In this document: positions 43,767 to 55,011 of the stretch, one piece after another
How positions within the stretch are numbered: the stretch's first letter is position 1
Layout of the letters: every line of letters starts with the position of its first letter
NCBI RefSeq assembly: GCF_028289705.1
Contig: NZ_JANQOI010000128.1
Location: forward strand, 1-63,697
Length of the DNA stretch: 63,697 nt
Direction of reading: 5' to 3'
Origin: Pelagibius sp.
Lineage (GTDB): Bacteria > Pseudomonadota > Alphaproteobacteria > Kiloniellales > Kiloniellaceae
Translations under genes and position numbers: made by a program
The notes under the pieces: generated by a model
What the model saw: the letters and a program-made list of their open reading frames with translations, nothing else
Told to the model about the DNA's origin: nothing
Database searches by the model: none

Positions 43767-45613
43767 AGGCCGAACCCTCGGGGCGTCGGGTCCTCGAATC
43801 GGCGGTCGTGCGCTTTGCCGGTGATTCCGGCGACGGGATGCAGCTGACAGGCAGTCAGTTCACCCTATCGACGGCGCTGGCCGGCAACGACCTGGCGACC
43901 TTTCCCGACTTTCCGGCGGAGATTCGCGCGCCCGTCGGCACCACCTTCGGCGTCTCTGCCTTTCAGATCAATTTCGGCGCGCGCCTGATCAAGACCTCCG
44001 GCGATGCCCTCGACGTGCTGGTCGCCATGAACCCGGCGGCCCTCAAGGTCGACCTGCCGGATTTGATGCCGGGCGGCCTGTTGATCCTCGATTCCGGGGC
44101 CTTCAGCGAGCGCAACCTCACCAAGGCCGGCTACGCCGCCGACCCCCGCAAGGACGGTAGCCTGGAGACCTACCGGGTCGTCGAGGTCGACATGTCGCAG
44201 ATGACCCTCGATGCGGTGAAGGACTCCGGCCTCAGCAAGAAGGAGGCCCTGCGCTGCAAGAACATGTGGGCGCTGGGCCTCGTCTATTGGATGTTCGGGC
44301 GCAAGCGCAAGGCGACCCAGGACTGGCTGCAGACGAAGTTCGCCAAGCGCCCCGAGTTGGCCGAGGCCAACATCGCCGCCCTCAATGCCGGCCATGCCTT
44401 CGGCGAGACCGCGGAGATGGGCGAGGACCTGGCCGCCTTCGAGGTGCCCGAGGCGAAGATCGCCCCGGGCCTCTACCGCAACATCACCGGCGCCGAGGCG
44501 CTGTCCTGGGGCCTCGTGGCGGGGGCCGAGGCGGCGGCGCTGAAGCTGGTCTTCTGCTCCTATCCCATCACCCCGGCCTCCTCCCTGCTGCATTCTCTGG
44601 CCGGGCTGAAGGACATGGGCGTGGTGACCTTTCAGGCCGAAGACGAGATTGCCGCCGTCTGCGCAGCCATCGGCGCTTCCTATGCCGGCGGCATCGGCGT
44701 CACCTCCAGTTCCGGCCCGGGCGTCGCCTTGAAGACCGAGGCCCTGGGCCTGGCGATCTCGGCGGAGCTGCCGCTCGTGGTGGTGAATTCCCAGCGCGCC
44801 GGGCCCTCGACCGGCATGCCGACCAAGACCGAGCAGTCCGATCTGTACCAGTCCGTCTTCGGGCGCAACGGCGACAGCCCGCTGGTGGTGCTCGCCGCCC
44901 GCTCGCCGGCCGACTGCTTCGAGGTGGCCATCGAGGCGGTGCGCATCGCCACCCACTACATGACCCCGGTGATCCTGCTCAGCGACGGCTACATCGCCAA
45001 CGCGGCCGAGCCCTGGGCCATTCCGGATGCCGAAACGCTGCCGCGCTTTCCGGTGGCCTTCGAACGGGAGCCGGAGGGCTTCCATCCCTTCAAGCGGGAT
45101 CCGGAGACCCTGGCCCGCACCTGGGCGGTGCCGGGCACGCCGGATCTGGAGCACCGCATCGGCGGCATCGAAAAGGCCAGCGACAGCGGCAACATCTCCT
45201 ACGATGCGCTGAACCACCAGCGCATGACCGACCTGCGCCGCGACAAGGTGTTGCGGGTCGCCGAGGACGTGCCGGAGCAGAGGCTCGAGCAGGGCGGGCC
45301 GGATGAAGAACTGGTCGTGGTAGGCTGGGGCTCGACCTACGGCCCCATCAGCCGGGCCGTCGACAACCTGCGCAACGAAGGGCTCTCGGTGGCCCATCTG
45401 CACCTGCGCCACATCTGGCCATTACCGCGCAACCTGGGTGGCTTGCTGGGCGGCTTTGAGCAGATCCTGGTGCCGGAGATGAACGACGGCCAATTGGTCA
45501 CCCTGCTGCGCAGCGAGTTCCTGGTGCCGGCCGAAAGCCTCAGCAAGGTGACCGGCAAGCCCTTCAAGATCGTCGAGATAGAGGCGGCGGTGCGCGCCCG
45601 CCTGGAGGCCTGA
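43739..45613 (+). CDS. korA: 2-oxoacid:ferredoxin oxidoreductase alpha subunit (gamma-alpha fusion, KorA)
   Basis: 624 residues. The N-terminal gamma domain (about 20-195, opening RFAGDSGDGMQ) is fused to the pyruvate:ferredoxin oxidoreductase domain I and II parts (YPITPASSLLHSLAG near 278; core domain II to the end). This is the KorA pattern of two-subunit 2-oxoglutarate or branched-chain oxoacid:ferredoxin oxidoreductases found in aerobes. With KorB it oxidatively decarboxylates a 2-oxoacid to acyl-CoA and reduces ferredoxin. ATG 43739 is used; ATG 43745 has a better distance to GAGAGG. It is 1 base from korB. Confidence 0.9.
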   Translation: MGMEGSTALKAEPSGRRVLESAVVRFAGDSGDGMQLTGSQFTLSTALAGNDLATFPDFPAEIRAPVGTTFGVSAFQINFGARLIKTSGDALDVLVAMNPAALKVDLPDLMPGGLLILDSGAFSERNLTKAGYAADPRKDGSLETYRVVEVDMSQMTLDAVKDSGLSKKEALRCKNMWALGLVYWMFGRKRKATQDWLQTKFAKRPELAEANIAALNAGHAFGETAEMGEDLAAFEVPEAKIAPGLYRNITGAEALSWGLVAGAEAAALKLVFCSYPITPASSLLHSLAGLKDMGVVTFQAEDEIAAVCAAIGASYAGGIGVTSSSGPGVALKTEALGLAISAELPLVVVNSQRAGPSTGMPTKTEQSDLYQSVFGRNGDSPLVVLAARSPADCFEVAIEAVRIATHYMTPVILLSDGYIANAAEPWAIPDAETLPRFPVAFEREPEGFHPFKRDPETLARTWAVPGTPDLEHRIGGIEKASDSGNISYDALNHQRMTDLRRDKVLRVAEDVPEQRLEQGGPDEELVVVGWGSTYGPISRAVDNLRNEGLSVAHLHLRHIWPLPRNLGGLLGGFEQILVPEMNDGQLVTLLRSEFLVPAESLSKVTGKPFKIVEIEAAVRARLEA

Positions 45614-45614
45614 G

Positions 45615-46646
<1,032 letters not shown>

Positions 46647-46664
46647 TCGGTTCGGCCAGTTCCG

Positions 46665-47138
46665 TCAGACCAGTTTTTTCAGCAGGCTGAGGAAGGTCCG
46701 CCGCTGTTCGGCATCGAGCGGCGAGAGAATCTCCTCGCCGATGCTCTGGGCGTCGGCGAGCAATGCCGCCACGGTCTCCTGCCCCAGCGGCGAAAGGCTG
46801 AGGACCATGCGCCGGCGGTCGTTGGGATCGGGCAGGCGCTCGATGAAGCCACGCTCCTGCAGGCGCCGGATGACGCCCTGAATGGTCGCCGGGTCCATGG
46901 CCGCCAGGCGGCCGAGGCGGTTCTGCGAGAGCTTGCCGGTCTCATAAAGCCGCGCCAGAGCGAAGAACTGGGTCGGTGTCAGTTGCGCATCGGCTAGGAC
47001 GGACAGGAAGATCGCCGAGGCGCGCTGGTGGGCCCGGCGCAGCAGGTGCTGAACCTGGTCGTCGAGAATGAAGCTGGCCGCCGCCGCCGGCGGCATCTCA
47101 CTTCGGGACTGTTCGGAAAGGCTGGACAAGTTGGTCAC
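46665..47138 (-). CDS. MarR-family transcriptional regulator
   Basis: 157 residues. A central winged helix-turn-helix (about 50-120) contains LTPTQFFALARLYE, RLAAMDPATIQGVIRRLQERGFI and the wing RLPDPNDRRRMVLSLS. Helices at both ends would form the dimer. It starts with GTG 47138; an ATG at 47096 would shorten it by 14 residues. It is downstream of hutH on the same strand and convergent with korB. Its targets are not evident; no palindrome stands out in the short upstream region. Confidence 0.85.
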   Translation of the reverse strand: MTNLSSLSEQSRSEMPPAAAASFILDDQVQHLLRRAHQRASAIFLSVLADAQLTPTQFFALARLYETGKLSQNRLGRLAAMDPATIQGVIRRLQERGFIERLPDPNDRRRMVLSLSPLGQETVAALLADAQSIGEEILSPLDAEQRRTFLSLLKKLV

Positions 47139-47297
47139 CCCTGGGGAGTTCGAAACCTTGGGAAAGCCACCCGCCGGCCGTCTTGCGCGGTCCGTTTGAG
47201 TGCCAACAAATCCTCTGCCACGAACAGTATATAGGCGCTTTTCGGCGTGCGTCCAGCGGCGATGGCCGGCGCTGACCTGACGGACCTCGAGGGCGCC

Positions 47298-48842
47298 TTA
47301 GAGGTCAGTCAGGCAGTCGCCCATCAGCAGGTGCTTGGAGAACCAGCCGCTGTTGGCCAGCTCTGCCAGGGCGGCGATGTCCGGGGCCAGCAGGCGGTCG
47401 TCGCCCAGGAAATCCGCCCGCTCGCGGATCGCGCCCATGGCCTGAGCCAGCTTCGGAGAGGTCTTCAGCGGCTTGCGCAGGTCGATGCCCTGGGCGCCCG
47501 CCATCAGTTCCACGGCCAGGATGTGGGCCACGTTGTCGGCGATCTCGGAAAGCCGGCGGGCGCCGTGGGTGGCCATGGAGACGTGGTCCTCCTGATTGGC
47601 CGAGGTCGGCAGGCTGTCGACGCTGGCCGGGTGGCTCAGCATCTTGTTCTCCGAGGCCAGGGCGGCGGCGGTCACATGGGCGATCATGAAGCCGGAGTTG
47701 AGCCCCGGCTCGGCCACCAGAAAGGCGGGTAGGGCGCTCATGGTGGCATCGACCAGCAGGGCGATGCGGCGCTCCGAGAGCGCCCCGATTTCCGACAGCG
47801 CCATGGCGGTCGTGTCGGCGGCGAAGGCCACCGGCTCGGCATGGAAGTTGCCGCCGGAGAGCACCTCGCCGCTGTCGGGAAAGACCAGCGGATTGTCGGA
47901 GACGGCATTGGCCTCCACCGCCAGGGTCGCCGCGGCGTTGCGCAGCAGGTCCATGACCGCGCCCATGACCTGGGGCTGGCAGCGCAGGGAATAGGGGTCC
48001 TGCACCCGGTCGCAGTCGAGGTGGGAGTGGCGGATCTCGCTGTCGGCCAGGAGCTCACGCAGCCAGGCCGCCACCTGGATCTGGCCGGCATGGCCGCGCA
48101 GCGCGTGGATGCGCGGATCGAAGGGCGTGTCGCTGCCTAGGGCGGCGTCGACCGACAGGGCGCCCGCAGTCAGCGCCGCGCTGAAGAGGTCCGCGGCCAT
48201 GAACAGTCCATGCAAGGCCAGGGCGGTGGAGACCTGGGTGCCGTTCAGGAGGGCCAGCCCTTCCTTGGCCGCCAGTTCGATGGGCGGCAACCCGCGCTCC
48301 GCCATCACCGCCCCCGCCGGGCGGATCTCTCCCTGGTGGCGGATTTCGCCCTCGCCCAGCAGGACCGATGAGAGATGGGCCAGGGGCGCGAGATCGCCGG
48401 AGGCGCCCACCGATCCCTTCGCCGGGATCACCGGGTAGAGCTCTTCGTTGAGATGGAGGATCAGGCGGTCGAGGACCTCGGCACGGATGCCGGAATGGCC
48501 GCGCGCCAGGGCGTTGACCTTCATCAGCAGGATGAGGCGCACGACGCGGTCGTCCAGCGGCGCCCCGACGCCGGTGCTGTGCGACCTGACCAGCCGGCTT
48601 TGCAGTTCGCTCACCTGGTCGCGGCCGATGGTCTGCCGCGCCAGGCTGCCGAAGCCAGTGGTGATGCCGTAGACGGTGCGGCCTTCGGCCACGACCGCCG
48701 CGACGCTGTCCGCCGACCGCCGGATGGCCTCATAGCTGGCCGGATCGAGGGCGAGAGGACGGGCCTCCGCCCAGAAGCCGCGCAGGTCCTGCAGCGTCAG
48801 GGCGCCGGCTCTCAGCGCAAAGCGGTCCCCCGGCACAGCCAT
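47298..48842 (-). CDS. hutH: Histidine ammonia-lyase HutH
   Basis: 514 residues. The Ala147-Ser148-Gly149 triad in GSVGASGDL forms the MIO cofactor; Tyr58 in YGITTGFG and the segment [11 protein letters not shown] near 292 match active-site parts. It converts histidine to urocanate, the first step of the Hut pathway; hutU, the second enzyme, is at the far end of this window. Start ATG 48842. A perfect HutC-type palindrome lies 17 bases upstream, so urocanate-responsive HutC repression is expected, although no hutC gene is in view. Confidence 0.95.
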   Translation of the reverse strand: MAVPGDRFALRAGALTLQDLRGFWAEARPLALDPASYEAIRRSADSVAAVVAEGRTVYGITTGFGSLARQTIGRDQVSELQSRLVRSHSTGVGAPLDDRVVRLILLMKVNALARGHSGIRAEVLDRLILHLNEELYPVIPAKGSVGASGDLAPLAHLSSVLLGEGEIRHQGEIRPAGAVMAERGLPPIELAAKEGLALLNGTQVSTALALHGLFMAADLFSAALTAGALSVDAALGSDTPFDPRIHALRGHAGQIQVAAWLRELLADSEIRHSHLDCDRVQDPYSLRCQPQVMGAVMDLLRNAAATLAVEANAVSDNPLVFPDSGEVLSGGNFHAEPVAFAADTTAMALSEIGALSERRIALLVDATMSALPAFLVAEPGLNSGFMIAHVTAAALASENKMLSHPASVDSLPTSANQEDHVSMATHGARRLSEIADNVAHILAVELMAGAQGIDLRKPLKTSPKLAQAMGAIRERADFLGDDRLLAPDIAALAELANSGWFSKHLLMGDCLTDL

Positions 48843-48858
48843 GATCTCTGGTCCCCCG

Positions 48859-48876
48859 AAGTTGTATATACAACTT
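48859..48876. promoter_or_regulatory. HutC-type operator upstream of hutH
   Basis: Perfect 18-bp palindrome AAGTTGTATATACAACTT. The core TTGTATATACAA matches the known HutC operator pattern (TGTATATACA). It overlaps the region where the hutH ribosome site and transcription start must be. Confidence 0.85.
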
Positions 48877-49195
48877 GGTCAGTCATAGCATCCTTTTGGC
48901 GGACCATAAAGCCACTCCTTGATCGCCTTGCTGTTCGGGCGACGGCGCGGGCAGGGGCAGAAAGCCATCCCGTGCTTTACCCTTTCGGGGTTCAGAAGAG
49001 GGTCGGCGGGACGCTCTGATCCGCTCGATTTCGAGCGACACAGGCAAACATGGAGTCGGCCCTGTTTCTTATTCAACTGAAGCGAGCGGTATAGTAGAAA
49101 CTTCGAAAAAACAATGAGTTAGCTTAAACGTTTGCTTAAGGTCCACGTGGTTAGGGTCCGCCCCGGGTAGGCACGCTTGATGAGGAGAGGGCTCC
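48877..49195. other. Divergent intergenic region upstream of hutH and chemoreceptor
   Basis: Holds the hutH promoter and the chemoreceptor promoter. The 49070-49140 part is AT-rich. An inverted repeat CGCTCGA-TT-TCGAGCG is at 49022-49037. No RNA gene recognised. Confidence 0.5.
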
Positions 49196-50893
49196 ATGCC
49201 GCTCAAGGTTCTTCGGTCTTTCCGGATCGTCCACCGCATATCGATGTTGATTGCGCTTTCGGCGCTCGGGTTGGCCATCGTCGCCGGCGTCATGCTGGTC
49301 GACCTGCGCGGCTCTCTGGTGGATCAGAAGCGCAACGAACTGCGGCAGCTGGTCGAAAGCGCCGTGGCCATCGCCGCGGCGAACCACCAGCGTGCCGAGG
49401 CCGGCGAGATCACCGAGGAGGAGGCACAGCGGTTGGCGCTGACCGCCATCGGCGACATCCGCTACAACGGCTCCGACTATTTCTGGGTCAACGACATGCA
49501 GCCGGCCATGGTCATGCATCCGATCAAGCCGGAGCTGAACGGCAAGGATCTCTCTGGCTTCAAGGACAAGGCCGGAAACCTCTTGTTCATGGAGTTCGTC
49601 GAGGTGGTGCGCGACCGGCAGGCCGGTTTCGTCGGTTACCTCTGGCCGAAACCGGATAGGGAAGAGCCGGTGGCCAAGGAGTCCTACGTCAAGGGCTTCG
49701 AGCCCTGGGGCTGGATCATCGGCACCGGCGTCTACATCGACGACCTGGACGCCATCTTCTGGCGCAAGGCGGTGGTCACTGCCGGCACCATCGCCGCCAT
49801 TCTGGTCGTCATCGCCCTGACGTCGGTGTTGATTGCGCGCAGCATCACCCGGCCGATCACCGGCATGATCGACTGTATGCGCAAACTGGCCGCCGGCGAT
49901 CTGGAGGTCGAGATCCACGGGGTCGGCCGTCACGACGAGATCGGCGCCATGGCGGATACGGTCCAGGTCTTCCGCGCTAATGCCCAGGAGCAACGGCGCC
50001 TGGAACAGGAAAAGCGCGAAGCTGCCGCGCGGGCGGAGGAAGAAAAGCGGGCGGCCATGCACCGGCTCGCCGACAGCTTCGAGTCCAGCGTCAAATCCGT
50101 CGTCGAGTCCGTCTCCGCCACCGCCGGGGCCATGCAGACGACAGCGAAGTCCATGTCCGGCGCCGCGGACAAGACCGAGGAACAGGCCCACGCCGCCGCG
50201 GAGGCCTCGGAAGAAGCCTCGACCAACGTGCAGACCGTCGCTTCGGCGGCCGAGGAGCTGTCGTCCTCGATCGAGGAAATCTCCCGCCAGGTCACCCGCT
50301 CCTCCGACACGGCAAACCAGGCCGTGGAAGACGCGCGGGGCACCAACAGCAAGGTGGAGGGGCTGGTCGACGCGGCCCAGAAGATCGGTGAGGTGGTCAG
50401 CCTGATCTCCGATATCGCCGAGCAGACCAACCTGCTGGCCCTCAATGCCACCATCGAGGCTGCCCGCGCCGGCGAGGCCGGCAAGGGCTTTGCCGTGGTC
50501 GCCAACGAGGTGAAGTCCCTGGCGACGCAAACGGCCAAAGCGACCGAGGAGATCTCTCAGCAGATCGGTGAGATCCAGTCTGCGACCACGGATGCGGCTT
50601 CGGCGATCAAGGCAATCGCCGAGACCGTCGAACACATCAACGAGATCGCCGGCTCCATCTCCGCGGCGGTGGAGGAACAGGGGGCGGCGACCCAGGAAAT
50701 CGCCCGCAATGCGCAACAGGCCTCCGCCGGCACGCAGCAGGTCGCCGGCAACGTCGCCTCGGTCACCCAGACGGCCGGGGAGTCCGGGGCATCGGCCGGC
50801 GCGGTGCTCAGCGCCGCCGGAGACCTCGCGGCACAGTCCGAGACCCTGCGGCGCGAGGTCGAGCAGTTCATCGCCGAGGTGCGCGCCGCCTAA
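49196..50893 (+). CDS. Methyl-accepting chemotaxis protein with sCache ligand domain
   Basis: 565 residues. First membrane segment about 18-38, a periplasmic single-Cache domain to about 190 ([21 protein letters not shown] and [13 protein letters not shown] are typical of sCache_2), second membrane segment about 193-213, HAMP ([23 protein letters not shown] onward), then a long coiled coil whose tip contains [20 protein letters not shown]. It signals to CheA. Ligand unknown; sCache_2 receptors often sense small organic acids or amines. The mttB-2 gene begins 113 bases downstream. GAGGAGAGG precedes the ATG. Confidence 0.92.
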   Translation: MPLKVLRSFRIVHRISMLIALSALGLAIVAGVMLVDLRGSLVDQKRNELRQLVESAVAIAAANHQRAEAGEITEEEAQRLALTAIGDIRYNGSDYFWVNDMQPAMVMHPIKPELNGKDLSGFKDKAGNLLFMEFVEVVRDRQAGFVGYLWPKPDREEPVAKESYVKGFEPWGWIIGTGVYIDDLDAIFWRKAVVTAGTIAAILVVIALTSVLIARSITRPITGMIDCMRKLAAGDLEVEIHGVGRHDEIGAMADTVQVFRANAQEQRRLEQEKREAAARAEEEKRAAMHRLADSFESSVKSVVESVSATAGAMQTTAKSMSGAADKTEEQAHAAAEASEEASTNVQTVASAAEELSSSIEEISRQVTRSSDTANQAVEDARGTNSKVEGLVDAAQKIGEVVSLISDIAEQTNLLALNATIEAARAGEAGKGFAVVANEVKSLATQTAKATEEISQQIGEIQSATTDAASAIKAIAETVEHINEIAGSISAAVEEQGAATQEIARNAQQASAGTQQVAGNVASVTQTAGESGASAGAVLSAAGDLAAQSETLRREVEQFIAEVRAA

Positions 50894-51006
50894 CCCTGCG
50901 AGGCTTCGGTCTGCCGCCGCGACACTAACTGTCGGATCGGGGACAGCGCGGCCCGGGCAAAGCGCCAAGCTTGGCGCGGTGACGACACAAGGCGGGCACG
51001 GCGGGC

Positions 51007-52578
51007 ATGGCGGCTGAAAGAAGAGCGGGCGGACGGCGGACCAGGGCCGGCGGGCGCCAGGGGGCGGCCAGCCGCAGACAGCGCTCCGCCGAACGCACCG
51101 TCGATCCGGTCGCCCCGGCCGGGCTGGCCGGCGGGACCTACCGGCCGCTGCGCGAAGCCGACATCCCACGCATTGTCGATGCGGCCATCGAGGTGCTGGA
51201 GCGCACCGGCATCGAGGTCGCGCCAAGTCCCTGCCGGGAGGTCTTTCGGGCCGCCGGCTGCCGTATCGACGAGGATGCCAACCGCGTTTACATCGGCCAG
51301 AAGCTCATCGAGCAGGGCCTGGAGACCACGGTCAGCGAGGTGCTGCTGGCCGGCCGCAATGCGGATCACGACCTGCATCTGGGCGGACGGCGGGTCTATA
51401 TGGGGACCGGCGGCCAGGCGGTGAAGATCCTGGATCTGGACGGCCGGGTCCGCGAAACGCGCCTGGCCGACAACTACGACATCGGGCGGCTCTGCGACAC
51501 GCTGGAGCACATTCACTTCTACATGCGCCCGGTGGTGCCGCGGGACCTGCCCAACGAACAGATCGACATCAATCAGTTCTATGCCTGCCTGGCCGCCACT
51601 GAAAAGCACGTCATGGCCAATGCCTATCTGCCGGAGAAGGTGGCCGAGCAGAGGGCGATGGCGGAGATCCTGGCCGGCGGGCCTGAGTCCCTGGACCGCC
51701 GCCCCATCATCTCCTACAGCAACTGCTGGACCGTGAGCCCGCTGCGCTACGCGACGGAGACGGTGGAGATCCTCGACCAGATCGTCGCCCACAAGCTGCC
51801 GGTGGCGATTTCCTCAGCGCCCCAGGCGGGGGCGACCTCGCCGGCGGCGCTGGCCGGCACCCTGGTGCAGATCACCGCCGAGCAGCTTTCCGGCATCGTC
51901 TACGTGAACCTGTTGAACCCGGGCCATCCGCTGATGATGGGCTGCGTGCCGGCGCAGGCGGATCTGCGCAGCGGCGCCTTCGTCGGCGGCTCGGCGGAGT
52001 TCGCCCTGCTGCACGCCGCCTGTGCCCAGATCGCCCAGCACGTGCGTATCCCGATCTACAACTCCTCGGGCATCTCCGATGCCAAGGTGCCCGATGCCCA
52101 GGCCGGCGCGGAGAAGGCGATCACCGGCCTGGCGGCGGCGCTCGCCGGCTCCAACTACATCCACCACTCCGCCGGCTTCCTGGAGAGCTTGCTGACCGTC
52201 GCCTATGAGCAGTTCGTCATCGACAACGACGTGAACGGCGGGATCATGCGCATGCTGAAAGGCATCGAGGTGAGTGCGGACTCGCTCTCCGTCGCGGTGA
52301 TCGACGAGGTCTGCAAGGGCCCCGGCCACTTCCTCGGCCATGCGCAGACCCTGGCGCTGATGAACAGCGAATACCTCTATCCCAGCCTTCTGGACCGGGA
52401 TAACCGCGACGATTGGGAACTGAAGGGCGGCCGCGACATCCGCGAGGCGGCGCGGGAACGGGCCCGCAAGGTGCTGGCCGAACACTGGCCTGAGGCCATC
52501 TCCCCGGATCTCGACGCGGAGATCCGCCGCCGTTTCGACATCCAGCTTCCCGCCCAGGCCATGCGCCCGGCAGCCTGA
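51007..52578 (+). CDS. MttB-superfamily corrinoid methyltransferase 2 (non-pyrrolysine)
   Basis: 523 residues of the trimethylamine methyltransferase superfamily without an in-frame TAG. The first 31 residues are an Arg/Gly-rich tail (AERRAGGRRTRAGGRQG...), then the barrel starts at YRPLREADIPRIV. Landmarks are SKVPDAQAG-like DAKVPDAQAGAEKA near 355 and CKGPGHFLGHAQT near 437. It differs considerably from the first MttB homologue and so probably demethylates another quaternary amine. It has no corrinoid or RACo gene of its own here and would need those at 36-41.8 kb. It sits between a chemoreceptor and a YcgN gene. Confidence 0.88.
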   Translation: MAAERRAGGRRTRAGGRQGAASRRQRSAERTVDPVAPAGLAGGTYRPLREADIPRIVDAAIEVLERTGIEVAPSPCREVFRAAGCRIDEDANRVYIGQKLIEQGLETTVSEVLLAGRNADHDLHLGGRRVYMGTGGQAVKILDLDGRVRETRLADNYDIGRLCDTLEHIHFYMRPVVPRDLPNEQIDINQFYACLAATEKHVMANAYLPEKVAEQRAMAEILAGGPESLDRRPIISYSNCWTVSPLRYATETVEILDQIVAHKLPVAISSAPQAGATSPAALAGTLVQITAEQLSGIVYVNLLNPGHPLMMGCVPAQADLRSGAFVGGSAEFALLHAACAQIAQHVRIPIYNSSGISDAKVPDAQAGAEKAITGLAAALAGSNYIHHSAGFLESLLTVAYEQFVIDNDVNGGIMRMLKGIEVSADSLSVAVIDEVCKGPGHFLGHAQTLALMNSEYLYPSLLDRDNRDDWELKGGRDIREAARERARKVLAEHWPEAISPDLDAEIRRRFDIQLPAQAMRPAA

Positions 52579-52641
52579 GGCCGAGCCACCCGTACCCTCG
52601 CGCGGCTTGGAAGCAGCGCAGCGCGGCGCTAGGTTTTCTCC

Positions 52642-53109
52642 ATGGACATGGATCGGCGCCCCTTCTGGCAGCGCAAGGCGCTGGCCGAGATGACCACGGC
52701 GGAGTGGGAGGCCCTCTGCGACGGCTGCGGGCGCTGTTGCCTGATCAAGCTGGAAGACCCGGACGACGGCGCCATCGAGCACACCGATGTTGCCTGCCAT
52801 CTGCTGAACGAAAAGACCTGCCGTTGCCGCGACTATGCCAATCGCAAGGCGCGGGTGCCGGACTGCGTTCAGCTTTCGCCGGAGAATATCGCCGGGCTGA
52901 ACTTCATGCCGCCGAGCTGTGCCTACCGGCGGCTGGCGGAAGGGCGAGACCTCGCCTGGTGGCATCCCCTGGTGTCTGGCGATCCCAACAGCGTGCATGA
53001 GGCGGGCATCTCGGTGCGTGGCCGCGTGATCTGCGAGACCGAGGTCCCGGACGAAGACCTGGAAGACCACATCGTCGAATGGCCGGGCGAAGACGGTACG
53101 GAACCGTGA
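52642..53109 (+). CDS. YcgN-family cysteine cluster protein (UPF0260)
   Basis: 155 residues. Conserved Cys sets are CDGCGRCC near 31-38, [11 protein letters not shown] near 52-62, and later Cys in [11 protein letters not shown] and [11 protein letters not shown], the layout of the YkgJ/YcgN Zn/Fe-chelating family. The opening [13 protein letters not shown] is typical of YcgN. Function unknown; expected to bind metal. The stop overlaps the next gene by four bases (GTGA), forming a three-gene coupled unit with the ferredoxin and the amidotransferase. Confidence 0.9.
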   Translation: MDMDRRPFWQRKALAEMTTAEWEALCDGCGRCCLIKLEDPDDGAIEHTDVACHLLNEKTCRCRDYANRKARVPDCVQLSPENIAGLNFMPPSCAYRRLAEGRDLAWWHPLVSGDPNSVHEAGISVRGRVICETEVPDEDLEDHIVEWPGEDGTEP

Positions 53110-53849
53110 ACGCGCGCGGTCCCGCACTCGATGCTGTCCGGAACGCGGCCGAGGCGAGCGGCCTGCGGCTGCGCGGCGCCTTTCTCTGCGAGCCGGGTGA
53201 CGGCGTACCGGCCCAGCGCGACGGCGGCGAGAGCCGCACCCTGATCCTGCTCGGCAACCTCGGGGGCAGCCTCTGGCCAAGCTTCAGCCGTTCGACAGAG
53301 GCCCGGGACGGGCGGCCGGACCCGATGAACCGCTGGAGCGCCCGGGTGATCGGCGAACTCGCGGCGCGCTTCGGCGGGCTTGCGCTCTTTCCCTTCGGCG
53401 GGCCGCCCTACCATCCCTTCTTGCGCTGGGCGCAAAGGGCGGAAGGGCTCGCTGCCTCCCCGCTCGGCATGCTGATCCATCCGGTCTACGGCCTCTGGCA
53501 CGCCTATCGCGGTGCCATCGCGCTGGGCCCGGCCCTGGATCTGCCGAGGCTTGCGGCGGCCGCTTCGCCTTGCGAGAGTTGCGCCGAACGGCCTTGCCTG
53601 AGCGCCTGTCCGGTGGACGCCTTTTCCGAGTCCGGCTATGACGTGGCGGCCTGCGCAGACCATCTGCTCGACCCGGCCGGGGAGGATTGCCTGTCGGGCG
53701 GCTGCCTGGCGCGGCGGGCCTGCCCGGTGGGCCGCGAACACCACTACGATGCCCCGCAGGCGGCCTTTCACATGGAGGCCTTTCTGACGGCCCAAACCGC
53801 CCGGACGAAGACGGTGACGAAGACGGCGACAAAGACGGAGCCTCGATGA
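53106..53849 (+). CDS. 4Fe-4S ferredoxin-like protein
   Basis: 247 residues. An N-terminal QueG-like region ([30 protein letters not shown]) precedes two iron-sulfur motifs near the C-terminus: [18 protein letters not shown] and [15 protein letters not shown]. It is an electron carrier or a truncated epoxyqueuosine-reductase-like protein lacking the B12 domain. Start GTG 53106 overlaps the YcgN stop; an ATG nine codons earlier is possible. The C-terminus is a Lys/Thr repeat ([12 protein letters not shown]), probably slippage-expanded. Its own stop overlaps the next start. Confidence 0.82.
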   Translation: MNARGPALDAVRNAAEASGLRLRGAFLCEPGDGVPAQRDGGESRTLILLGNLGGSLWPSFSRSTEARDGRPDPMNRWSARVIGELAARFGGLALFPFGGPPYHPFLRWAQRAEGLAASPLGMLIHPVYGLWHAYRGAIALGPALDLPRLAAAASPCESCAERPCLSACPVDAFSESGYDVAACADHLLDPAGEDCLSGGCLARRACPVGREHHYDAPQAAFHMEAFLTAQTARTKTVTKTATKTEPR

Positions 53850-54535
53850 AGCAGTCGGTTCTTTTGATCGATCACCCCGTGGGCCAGCGCGACGACCGCG
53901 CCTCCCAGATGATTCAGGACCTGGGATACCGCATCGAGTGGTGTTCGCCCGGGCGCGGCGATGCCTTGCCGCCGCTCGACAGCGATTACAGGGCCGCGGT
54001 GGTCTACGGCGGTGCCGAGAGCGCCAACGACGGGGAGAACAGCGCGCACATCCGCGCCGAGATCGACTGGATCGGCGCCTGGGCGGAGGCCGGCCGCCCC
54101 TTTCTCGGCATCTGCCTGGGCGGGCAGATGCTGGCCCGGGCCCTGGGCGCGCCGGTCTTCCGGCACGACGAGGGTCTGCACGAGATCGGCTATGTCAGGA
54201 TCGAACCGACGCCGGCGGCGGACGGTTTCCTCGGCGCGCCCATGCAGGTCTATCAGTGGCACAACGAAGGCTTTGTGGTGCCGGACTCTGCGGAACTACT
54301 GGCCACCGGAACGGTCTTCCCGCACCAGGCCTTTCGCTATGGTGCCAACGCCTACGCCATCCAATTCCATCCCGAGGTGAACCGCCCGATGATGGAGCGC
54401 TGGATGCGCGACGCCGCCCACATGCTGGAGGAGCCCGGCGCCCAGGCGAAGGGCTCCCAACTGGCCGACGCCCGGCGCTTCGATGCGCCGATGGAGGACT
54501 GGCTGCGCGGCTTTCTGGCGCGCTGGCTGGCTTGA
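53846..54535 (+). CDS. Class I glutamine amidotransferase-like protein
   Basis: 229 residues. The nucleophile elbow GICLGGQ (Cys near residue 91) and the His-Glu pair in IQFHPEV near 174-180 complete the triad. It resembles GuaA-N-like domains used as stand-alone amidotransferases or gamma-glutamyl hydrolases in amine catabolism. Start ATG 53846 overlaps the ferredoxin stop (ATGA). It could hydrolyse a gamma-glutamyl amine, but the substrate is unknown. Confidence 0.87.
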   Translation: MKQSVLLIDHPVGQRDDRASQMIQDLGYRIEWCSPGRGDALPPLDSDYRAAVVYGGAESANDGENSAHIRAEIDWIGAWAEAGRPFLGICLGGQMLARALGAPVFRHDEGLHEIGYVRIEPTPAADGFLGAPMQVYQWHNEGFVVPDSAELLATGTVFPHQAFRYGANAYAIQFHPEVNRPMMERWMRDAAHMLEEPGAQAKGSQLADARRFDAPMEDWLRGFLARWLA

Positions 54536-54599
54536 AGAAGGCTTGACGCGATTTCGACTTGCGTCGAAGCGGGCTGGCGCCGCCAAAACACACATCGCG

Positions 54600-54860
54600 T
54601 TAGCGGACCGGCTTCAAGACGGAGAGGCTTGTGGAATCGAGCGGCGGTTCGGCCCAGCGCCGCCCGAGCCGCAAGGCATGCCCGCCCAGGTCCAGCAGCC
54701 GGCGCCCGGCAAAGCGGCGCAGACGGGTCCAGCCCTTGGCAAGACGCCCGGGCCGCCGGGGGCGCACCGGGCGAAACTGTGGGGCGAAGGGTTCGCTGAT
54801 GCCGGGGGGCAGCATCCTGACGCTGGCGCGCAGCATGCAGAAATGTTGGATCTCAGACAT
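54600..54860 (-). CDS. Small basic protein, divergent from LysR gene (uncertain)
   Basis: 86 residues beginning MSEIQHFCMLRASVRMLPPG, rich in Arg and Pro. ATG 54860 has TGAGGA a few bases upstream. It faces the LysR-type gene across 150 AT-rich bases, the position of many LysR targets. No family recognised; it could be a chance frame. Confidence 0.35.
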   Translation of the reverse strand: MSEIQHFCMLRASVRMLPPGISEPFAPQFRPVRPRRPGRLAKGWTRLRRFAGRRLLDLGGHALRLGRRWAEPPLDSTSLSVLKPVR

Positions 54861-55011
54861 AATTTTCCTCACTCTTTGCTGGACTCCGGGGAGCTGAAAG
54901 ATCCAAGGAGTGCTTGAAAAATTATCTAGATCAATAAAGTATAGTTGGCTACCCACGGCGACAAACGACACTTTCTCATCTATCGAATTAATCAGACTAA
55001 GGTATGGGATC

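Noticed and set aside
48880-49076. Short minus-strand frame and a possible tRNA-like fold upstream of hutH
   Set aside because: The frame has no ribosome site or family pattern, and I could not fold a cloverleaf with a TTCGA loop and acceptor stem.
53805-53845. Short tandem ACGAAGACGGT-type repeat as a CRISPR or regulatory repeat
   Set aside because: It is the in-frame Lys/Thr tail of the ferredoxin-like gene and has only a few units without spacers.
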